Shown here in pieces: positions 58,694 to 64,000 of a DNA stretch of 64,000 nucleotides. Positions within the stretch are counted from its first letter, which is position 1, and each line of letters opens with the position of its first letter. The notes under the pieces were generated by a model. The model was not told the DNA's origin and searched no databases. It was given only the letters and a program-made list of their open reading frames with translations. Origin of the DNA: Mycolicibacterium chubuense NBB4 (GTDB lineage Bacteria > Actinomycetota > Actinomycetes > Mycobacteriales > Mycobacteriaceae). The DNA lies in the NCBI RefSeq assembly GCF_000266905.1, contig NC_018027.1:1-64000 (forward strand), written 5' to 3'. A program made the translations under genes and the position numbers.

Positions 58694-58733
58694 GTTGTCC
58701 ACAGCCCCTGTGGACAACTTCGGCGGTTACAGT
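58694..58733. promoter_or_regulatory. palindrome of two consensus DnaA boxes plus -10 element
   Basis: GTTGTCCACAG (58694-58704) and CTGTGGACAAC (58708-58718) form a perfect 11-base inverted repeat with a 3-base centre. It contains the mycobacterial DnaA box TTGTCCACA (58695-58703) and its complement TGTGGACAA (58709-58717). A TACAGT (58728-58733) follows as a likely -10. Six bases later comes the ATG of the DivIVA-motif gene, predicting a leaderless transcript whose -35 region is covered by the boxes. Confidence 0.65.
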
Positions 58734-58739
58734 CTCGCC

Positions 58740-59009
58740 ATGGGCAACGGCGGTCTGACGGCTGAGGATCTGCGCGCAATCACCTTCGAAAAGCCGCCGT
58801 GGGGCAAGCGCGGCTACGACGAGAAGTCCGTCAACGACTTTCTCGCTCTGGCTGCGCGGCGGCTCGAGGGGCGGGGGCATCTGTCGGCCGACGACGTGCG
58901 CGGAGTGCGCTTCAACAAGCCGAAGATCGGAAAACGCGGCTACGACGAACAGCAGGTCGATGCGTTGCTCGACGACATCGCCGCGGCCATCGCCGGTCTC
59001 GATGGCTGA
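58740..59009 (+). CDS. DivIVA-motif mini-protein (two DivI1A repeats)
   Basis: 89-residue protein built of two copies of the DivIVA-type motif: ITFEKPPWGKRGYDEKSVND (about 14-33) and VRFNKPKIGKRGYDEQQVDA (about 57-76). Unlike Wag31/DivIVA it has no long coiled coil. The motif in DivIVA binds curved membranes at poles and septa, so a polar or septal adaptor is a fair guess. Its end overlaps the carboxylase gene by eight bases (translational coupling). The promoter region carries the DnaA-box palindrome. Confidence 0.82.
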   Translation: MGNGGLTAEDLRAITFEKPPWGKRGYDEKSVNDFLALAARRLEGRGHLSADDVRGVRFNKPKIGKRGYDEQQVDALLDDIAAAIAGLDG

Positions 59010-60567
59010 CCCGGACCGCGTGCGCGACGACCTCGCCGAACTCCAGCGTCGGCGCGCCCTGACCGAGGACTCGGCGCGGCCGGAGGCCGTCGCGCGGCGG
59101 CACGCCGCGGGTGGCCGCACCGCGCGGGAGAACCTCGAGGATCTCGTCGACGCGGGCTCGTTCGTCGAATACGGCCGGTTCGCCGTCGCGCCGCAGCGCA
59201 TGCGGCGCGACATCGAGGACCTGATCGCCCGCACCCCCGCCGACGGGCTCATCGCGGGAACCGCGCGCATCAACGGAGCCCTCGTCGGCCGCGAGCGCAG
59301 CGCCTGCGCCGTCCTGTCCTACGACTACACCGTGCTCGCCGGCACCCAGGGCGCACTCGGGCACCGCAAGAAGGACCGTCTCTTCGAACTCATCGAACGG
59401 ATGACGCTGCCGACCGTGTTCTTCGCCGAAGGAGGCGGCGGACGGCCCGGAGACACCGACTATCCCGTGGTGTCGGCCCTGGACACCAGGGCATTCGCGT
59501 TGTGGGCCAAGCTCTCTGGTGTCGTGCCCCGGATCGCCGTGGTCAAGGGCCGTTGTTTCGCCGGCAACGCCGTCATCGCGGGCACGTCCGACCTCATCGT
59601 CGCCACGCGGGACGCGTCGCTCGGCATGGGCGGGCCCGCCATGATCGCCGGCGGCGGGCTCGGTGACGTCCCGCCCGACGAGGTCGGGCCGATGAGCACC
59701 CAGGAGCCCAACGGCAACGTTGACGTCGTCGTCGTCGACGAGGCCGAGGCCGTCGCCGTCACCAAGAAGCTGCTCGGGTATTTCCAGGGCCCGCTGACCG
59801 AATGGACTGCTGCGGACCAGAGCACGCTGCGCTCTGCCGTCCCGGACCGGGCCCGCCGCGCATACGACGTCGCGCCGATCATCGACACCCTCGCCGACGA
59901 AGGTTCGGTGACGTTCCTGCGACCGCGGTTCGCGCGCGAGATGGTGACGGCCTTGGCGCGCATCGAAGGCCGGGCCGTCGGCGTCATCGCCAACGACACC
60001 CGATTCACCGCCGGCGCCATCACGGCGGCCGCCTCGGACAAGGCGGCCCGATTCCTGCAGCTGTGCGACACCTTCGGGCTACCCGTCGTCTCGCTCATCG
60101 ACTGCCCCGGCTACATGGTGGGCCCGGCCGCCGAAGCCGAGTCGCTGGTGCGGCGAGCATCGCGAATGCTGGTGGCGGGCGCGGCACTTCGGGTGCCGAT
60201 GGTCGCCGTCGTGCTCCGGCGCGGGTACGGGCTCGGAGCCCAGGCGATGGCGGGCGGCAGCCTGCACGAACCGGTGCTGACCGTCGCATGGCCCGGGGCT
60301 CACCTCGGGCCGATGGGCCTCGAGGGCGCCGTGCGGTTGGGGCTGCGCAAGGAACTCGAGGCGATCGCCGACGAGAACGAACGTGAGGAACGGGTCCGGA
60401 TGGCGACCGCGGCAGCACAGGAGAACGCCAAGGCCCTGAACGCGGCGATGTTGTTCGAGATCGACGACGTGATCGACCCCGCGGAGACGCGCGCGGTCGT
60501 CGCTGCGACGTTGGCCGCCGCGACGCACACGCGCCCCCCGCGGGGTCGGTTTGTCGATACCTGGTGA
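59002..60567 (+). CDS. acyl-CoA carboxylase carboxyltransferase (AccD-like)
   Basis: Carboxyltransferase beta-type subunit of 521 residues that moves CO2 from biotin to an acyl-CoA. Two crotonase-like halves are present, with the glycine-rich oxyanion loops GGGGRPGD and RCFAGNAVIAGTSD in the first half and DCPGYMVGPAAEAE and GYGLGAQAMAGG in the second. The biotin-carboxylase partner is not in the window. ATG 59002 lies inside the DivIVA-motif gene. This is not one of the essential mycolate AccD subunits by context, and the substrate is unknown. Confidence 0.88.
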   Translation: MADPDRVRDDLAELQRRRALTEDSARPEAVARRHAAGGRTARENLEDLVDAGSFVEYGRFAVAPQRMRRDIEDLIARTPADGLIAGTARINGALVGRERSACAVLSYDYTVLAGTQGALGHRKKDRLFELIERMTLPTVFFAEGGGGRPGDTDYPVVSALDTRAFALWAKLSGVVPRIAVVKGRCFAGNAVIAGTSDLIVATRDASLGMGGPAMIAGGGLGDVPPDEVGPMSTQEPNGNVDVVVVDEAEAVAVTKKLLGYFQGPLTEWTAADQSTLRSAVPDRARRAYDVAPIIDTLADEGSVTFLRPRFAREMVTALARIEGRAVGVIANDTRFTAGAITAAASDKAARFLQLCDTFGLPVVSLIDCPGYMVGPAAEAESLVRRASRMLVAGAALRVPMVAVVLRRGYGLGAQAMAGGSLHEPVLTVAWPGAHLGPMGLEGAVRLGLRKELEAIADENEREERVRMATAAAQENAKALNAAMLFEIDDVIDPAETRAVVAATLAAATHTRPPRGRFVDTW

Positions 60568-60718
60568 CTTCCTCGCTGATAGAGGAGGGGTGACGGTGCC
60601 GCCATGGCGCCTCTCGGCGAGTGGTCGCTCGTAGCGACGAATGTGGTTGGGGCCCGGGGCATGCCCGGCACCGTCGCGTCATGTAACCGCGGTCGGATCC
60701 GGAGTATTCCGGGCCCGC

Positions 60719-60748
60719 CCGCCGCCGACCCCCCGCTACCGGCGGCGG
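60719..60748. terminator. GC-rich hairpin between convergent genes
   Basis: CCGCCGCCG (60719-60727) pairs with CGGCGGCGG (60740-60748) across a 12-base loop. There is no T-tract on either side, but such I-shaped hairpins are common terminators in mycobacteria. It lies between the stops of the carboxylase and WhiB genes. Confidence 0.45.
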
Positions 60749-60761
60749 ACGAGCCAGGCCC

Positions 60762-61055
60762 TCAGGCGGTCTCGGCGTAGTAGACGCGCCGCTCCCGCAC
60801 GGGGAAGCCGTTCTGCTCCGCCAGCGACTTGAGCTGGCGCAGAGCAAACGTGCGTCCCCGCCCGCCCTCCGGCACGTAGATGCCTGCCCACAGACCTTCG
60901 GCGCGCGGTGACTCGTAGGCCTCGCGAGCGCAGAGCCAGCGTCGCGGGCACGACCGGCAGATCGCTTTGGCCTCTTCGTCGGCGGTGGTGGTCCACCGTT
61001 CCGGCTCCCTGGTGCATGCGCCGATCGGCGTCTCATCCCACGAAGTTGTGTTCAT
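60762..61055 (-). CDS. WhiB-family iron-sulfur regulator (WhiB5-like by position)
   Basis: 97-residue Wbl protein with the four cluster cysteines Cys14, Cys33, Cys36 and Cys42 (CRSCPRRWLC). The turn motif is GLWAGIYVP (54-62) in place of the usual G[VI]WGG, and a basic C-terminal part (RERR) follows. ATG 61055 is used. It is divergent from a two-HTH regulator, the same arrangement as whiB5 (Rv0022c) and Rv0023 in M. tuberculosis, so WhiB5 is the likely orthologue. WhiB5 there is longer (139 residues, as I recall). Confidence 0.85.
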   Translation of the reverse strand: MNTTSWDETPIGACTREPERWTTTADEEAKAICRSCPRRWLCAREAYESPRAEGLWAGIYVPEGGRGRTFALRQLKSLAEQNGFPVRERRVYYAETA

Positions 61056-61318
61056 CCCCTGTCGCTCCTCCATGCGCCGGGCGGCTCGTCGGCCGCGATG
61101 GAGCAAAGGTAAACCACAAACCGTAGCGATGCAACGGTTTTAGCCGCAGAAGTGAAGCGGCGACCAATCGGGAGGACTCAGGACACGATCGGGAAAGCGG
61201 ACGGAAAATCCGGCTTGACGTGCGAAGTTCCGAGAACCGGAATCATCACATGCGGATGCCGGAACACGGCGAAAAAACGTTTCAGCGATGCGGTTCGTGA
61301 CGCACCCAAGGTGTAGCT

Positions 61319-61342
61319 TTGACACGGAACCGCACGCGGTTC
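61319..61342. promoter_or_regulatory. TTGACA with adjacent inverted repeat in the whiB-regulator gap
   Basis: The 370-base divergent gap (61056-61425) has no gene. TTGACA (61319-61324) is followed by the perfect inverted repeat GAACCG-CACG-CGGTTC (61327-61342). A TACGAT at 61378-61383 is a possible -10 for the regulator gene. The repeat is a plausible operator for the HTH regulator or a WhiB partner. Confidence 0.4.
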
Positions 61343-61425
61343 ACCGGCCGAGTCGTAGCACTGAACGCATTGCTCAGTACGATGACTGCGCCGATCCGAT
61401 CAGACAGTGCGAGGACCCGGGGCAG

Positions 61426-62157
61426 ATGACAGATGCGGAGTCGGTCGACGAGTCGGCCGCCGCGCTCGATCCGGGGATGGTCCGGGCAGGTGCTGCGGCC
61501 GCGGCGCGGCGCCGGGAGCTCGACATCAGCCAACGCAGCCTGGCCGCCGGGGGCATCATCAACGCCGGAGCGCTCATCGCGTTCGAGAAGGGTCGTAGCT
61601 GGCCTCGGCAACGCACTCGGGCAAAGCTCGAGGAGGTGCTCCGTTGGCCGCCCGGAGCGATCGACCGGCTACGCCGGGGCGAATTGGTGCGGCCTGATGA
61701 ACCCACGCCCACTGCCTCCGGCGATGACGAGGCGTCGCTCATCGCCCAGGCCGTCATCACCACGGTGAGCACTCTGCGCTCGACGGTGGCCGACCTGCCG
61801 TCCGTCGCCGATGCCGCGTTCACCCCACGCGTGAGCGCGATCCTCGCCAATCTCCGGCAACTCGAAGCCGTGACCGCACGCGCCACACGGATCGGCAAGG
61901 TGACGCCGCCGCTGATCAAGGCGCTTGGCGCGGTGCGCAGCCTCTACGACGACTTGATGGTGCGGGCCGCCTGCGCGCCGACGGCCACGCTCGGTCAGCG
62001 TCTCTACGCGGCCCGCCGCGGGGCCAACCTCACGGTCGGCGAGACCGCACAGGCGGCAGGGGTTTCCGAGGCGGCGATCCAGCAGGCCGAGTCGGAAGAG
62101 CCACTGTCTGCGCAGGAGGCCGACGCGATCGAGTCGCTGGTTCGCCAGCTCGGCTAG
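61426..62157 (+). CDS. XRE-like regulator with two HTH regions (Rv0023 family)
   Basis: 243-residue DNA-binding protein. An N-terminal XRE-like helix-turn-helix is at about 18-70 (LDISQRSLAAGGIINAGALI), and a second at about 190-235 (LGQRLYAARRGANLTVGETA, then GVSEAAIQQAES). The middle is helical. I choose ATG 61426 (MTDAESVDES); the frame upstream to 61288 crosses the inverted repeat and lacks family sequence. It is divergent from the WhiB gene, as Rv0023 is from whiB5. The M. tuberculosis relative has been implicated in redox control. Confidence 0.78.
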   Translation: MTDAESVDESAAALDPGMVRAGAAAAARRRELDISQRSLAAGGIINAGALIAFEKGRSWPRQRTRAKLEEVLRWPPGAIDRLRRGELVRPDEPTPTASGDDEASLIAQAVITTVSTLRSTVADLPSVADAAFTPRVSAILANLRQLEAVTARATRIGKVTPPLIKALGAVRSLYDDLMVRAACAPTATLGQRLYAARRGANLTVGETAQAAGVSEAAIQQAESEEPLSAQEADAIESLVRQLG

Positions 62158-62164
62158 GACCGGA

Positions 62165-63352
62165 TCACTGGCGCACCCGGGAGCGGTCGTCCTGAGCCGG
62201 GAAATGCGTGGCAAGTGCCGCGCAGATCTCGATGAATCGCCGGCGGGTGGCGGCCGACATCCCGCTGGTTCCGTCGATGACGCCGCCTGGTCGCAGGTTC
62301 CCGTCGAACGGAACTTCGAGCACGATTTGCCCGTGGCCGGAGAATTGTTGTGCGAGAAGCTTTTTGGTGCGCTTGTCGGCGTGTCCGTCAGAGTCGTTGA
62401 GCACTACGACGGTGCGCTGCAGCAGGCCGGTGAGCCCGCGGGAGGCCAGCCAATCGAGTGTTTGCCCCGCCGCGGCGGCGCCGTCGACCCACGGCGACGA
62501 CACCACGACCAGAGCGTCGAGGTCGCGCAGCGCCTCGTGCGTGACCGGGGAGTCCATCGTCGAGCTGCAGTCGACGATCGAGATCGAGAAATGGCGGTCC
62601 AGCCGCGAGGTGGCCTCGCGATAGATCGCCGGATCCAGCACCCGGCGCCGAGCCGGAGTGGCTTCACCCGCCAGCACGAACAGTCCCGCGGCGTTGTGTC
62701 CGACCCGGTTGCGGACGTCGGCGAAGCTTTCCACATGCTGATCGGCGGCGAGCTCCCAGAACGACCCCTGCGCTTTCGGATCGATCCGACTGCCCAGCTT
62801 GCCGAATGCGGTGTCGGCGTCGACGGCGACGACGCGGTCGTCCTGGCGCAGCTCGGCGAGCACCGAACCGATGCACGCCGACACCGTCGTCTTCCCGACG
62901 CCGCCTTTGCCCATCACCCCGATCTTGAAGTGTCCGCGCAACGGGCCGCGGATTCTGGCCTCGAGCTCGGCCATGCGCCGCTCGTCGGGGGAGAGGCCGA
63001 GGTTGATGAGCCCGAAGCTCGCCTTGTACAGCGCTGATCGCCACCCGCGGCCGGGGATCGGCTTGCGGATGGGCACGAGCTCTTCGGTGCGGATGTGTTC
63101 GGCGTAGCTGCCCGGTTGCGGCGGCTGCTGGCCCGGCCACGGGGCACCGGTATGCGGCGGCGGTCGGTGAGGGGGGTTCCAGGCCGGCTGTCGCGGTTGA
63201 TTCCAGCCCTCGGGCCGTGGTGGACCGTAGCGGGGGCCGGGTGGGGGCGCGTGAGGCGCGGGTCGAGACGGCCCGGCCTCCGGTTCGAAGCCGCTTTCCT
63301 CGAGTCCGGGCAGTTCCGGTTCTCTCCGCAGTGCGTCGTCGCGGTCGGACAC
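62165..63352 (-). CDS. MinD/ParA-like ATPase with Pro-rich N-terminus (EspI-like)
   Basis: 395-residue P-loop ATPase. Residues 1-85 are Pro/Gly-rich and disordered. The ATPase domain has the deviant Walker A KGGVGKTT (149-156) and the motif VVAVDADTAFGKLGSRI. The pattern matches the EspI family of ESX-linked ATPases (Rv3876 group) but is shorter than EspI (about 666 residues). EspI is thought to tune ESX-1 secretion by ATP level. The neighbouring EspA/EspE-type gene supports an ESX link. Convergent with the regulator gene, seven bases apart. Confidence 0.82.
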   Translation of the reverse strand: MSDRDDALRREPELPGLEESGFEPEAGPSRPAPHAPPPGPRYGPPRPEGWNQPRQPAWNPPHRPPPHTGAPWPGQQPPQPGSYAEHIRTEELVPIRKPIPGRGWRSALYKASFGLINLGLSPDERRMAELEARIRGPLRGHFKIGVMGKGGVGKTTVSACIGSVLAELRQDDRVVAVDADTAFGKLGSRIDPKAQGSFWELAADQHVESFADVRNRVGHNAAGLFVLAGEATPARRRVLDPAIYREATSRLDRHFSISIVDCSSTMDSPVTHEALRDLDALVVVSSPWVDGAAAAGQTLDWLASRGLTGLLQRTVVVLNDSDGHADKRTKKLLAQQFSGHGQIVLEVPFDGNLRPGGVIDGTSGMSAATRRRFIEICAALATHFPAQDDRSRVRQ

Positions 63353-63686
63353 GTCTGTCTCCTCTGCCTCTACCTACTCGGCATGCGCCACACTAGCTGG
63401 CCGTAAAAGCCAGCAAATAGCCGATGCAGTCACTGAGGCGGTTGGGACCTGTGAGGCCACGGACGTGGCGACGAGAACCCGGGCCCGTCCCGCAGCGATC
63501 GCGTCAGCACGGCCGGTAGGGGCTTTCTGGGTTCGCTGAAAACCATTACAAGCAGTTGATAGCCAGATAACAGATAGCTGAGACCGCTGGAATCGCTGGG
63601 TGTCGGTATAGCTCGCCGCCGCTGAATTGGTGACATGGCACCCCCTCCAGCGCTGGTACGCTCCCTGTGGGAAGGGGTGGACGCGC
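63353..63686. other. 334-base divergent intergenic region
   Basis: No gene is visible. The segment around 63540-63590 is AT-rich for this genome. Near the EspA/EspE-type gene, TTGGTG (63627-63632) and TACGCT (63657-63662) could form a promoter, but the 24-base spacing is poor. GAAGGGGTGG (63671-63680) is its ribosome site. Confidence 0.55.
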
Positions 63687-64000
63687 ATGGGTGGGTTCGA
63701 CGGAATCGAGGACTCCGGCAAAGTCGTCGCAGGGTTGGTCGGCGGCCGCAGCGACCTCTCGGAGATCCTCGACGCCGGACAGGCTCTGATCGCCGGAATG
63801 CGTCTCACCACCGGGTGGGGTCAGCCGGAGCAGGGGGAGGCCTTCGGTCAGGGTGCCGGGCGGTTCGCGGACGTCGCGGACGACCTCCGATCGGCGCACC
63901 CCGGCGAGGAGTGGCAGGGCGGCGCCGCACAGGCCTATGCGCATGTCAACCGTCGTCAGGCCGGTCGCGCCGAGGCCGTGGCCACGCTGGACCTCGACGT
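63687..64000 (+). CDS. EspA/EspE-family protein, N-terminal part (cut by window end)
   Basis: The first 104 residues are in the window; the gene runs on past base 64000. The stretch HPGEEWQGGAAQAYAHVNRRQ matches the W-x-G helix-hairpin of EspA/EspE-type ESX-1 substrates (PGxxWxGxAAxxYxxxNxxQ). It is followed by the typical AVATLDLD. ATG 63687 follows GAAGGGGTGG by six bases; GTG 63678 is possible in another frame but gives no family sequence. Adjacent to the EspI-like gene. Confidence 0.75.
   Translation, partial: MGGFDGIEDSGKVVAGLVGGRSDLSEILDAGQALIAGMRLTTGWGQPEQGEAFGQGAGRFADVADDLRSAHPGEEWQGGAAQAYAHVNRRQAGRAEAVATLDLD

Noticed and set aside
58694..58718. Terminator hairpin between divergent genes
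   Set aside because: The palindrome forms a stable stem, but there is no T-tract and it lies upstream of both genes, not downstream. Exact DnaA-box identity explains it better.
63374..63811. A 145-codon minus-strand frame at the right end
   Set aside because: It runs across the AT-rich intergenic region and antisense to the EspA/EspE-type gene. No ribosome site or similarity is seen.

Overview
The window is the replication-origin region of a mycobacterial chromosome, most likely a rapidly growing Mycolicibacterium. The evidence is gene order (dnaA-dnaN-gnd-recF-dciA-gyrB-gyrA, two tRNAs, cwsA, ppiA, crgA, then the pstP-rodA-pbpA-pknA-pknB cluster with fhaB and fhaA), high GC content, frequent GTG/TTG starts, WhiB and CwsA proteins, and an EspA/EspE-type gene at the right edge. 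The species cannot be fixed from the sequence. The M. xenopi-like GyrA mini-intein narrows it only to intein-bearing lineages.

Left arm (1-28 kb). dnaA, a 580-base oriC candidate, the clamp, RecF, the DciA helicase-loading factor and both gyrase subunits form the replication block. gyrA carries a 187-residue mini-intein inserted directly after the catalytic tyrosine. After tRNA-Ile, a 37-residue DLW-39-like peptide gene and tRNA-Ala come sdaA and cwsA, ppiA, a PH-domain membrane protein, crgA, a DUF881 gene and a glutamine amidotransferase (trpG/pabA). The minus-strand cell-division cluster follows: fhaA, fhaB, pstP, rodA, pbpA, pknA, pknB. Most of its core genes overlap by ATGA.

Middle (28-58 kb). 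After tRNA-Leu and a terminator-like hairpin there are about 32 kb of accessory metabolic genes before the WhiB/XRE pair; in M. tuberculosis, as I recall, that pair lies close to fhaA. Main units: (1) a minus-strand amine or polyamine operon (glutamine-synthetase-like ligase, APC permease, class III aminotransferase, amidohydrolase, Orn/Lys/Arg decarboxylase) divergent from a class II amidotransferase and an RpiR regulator, followed downstream by a catalase-like peroxidase with cytochrome b561; (2) a phosphonate operon (FAD oxidase, HAD phosphonatase-like enzyme, four-gene ABC importer, possibly an aldehyde dehydrogenase) divergent from a PhnZ-like HD oxygenase and a GntR/PhnF-type regulator, with a PhnF-type palindrome between them; (3) a three-gene unit of a short peptide made of three exact or near-exact 23-residue repeats, a JmjC/cupin hydroxylase and a thioredoxin-like ferredoxin. 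Unit 3 is the best candidate for an undescribed system.

Right end (58-64 kb). A DivIVA-motif mini-protein is coupled to an acyl-CoA carboxylase subunit; its promoter region holds a perfect palindrome of two consensus DnaA boxes. Then come a WhiB protein, a two-HTH regulator, a MinD/ParA-like EspI-type ATPase, and the start of an EspA/EspE-family gene cut by the window end, which suggests that an ESX-1-related locus begins here.
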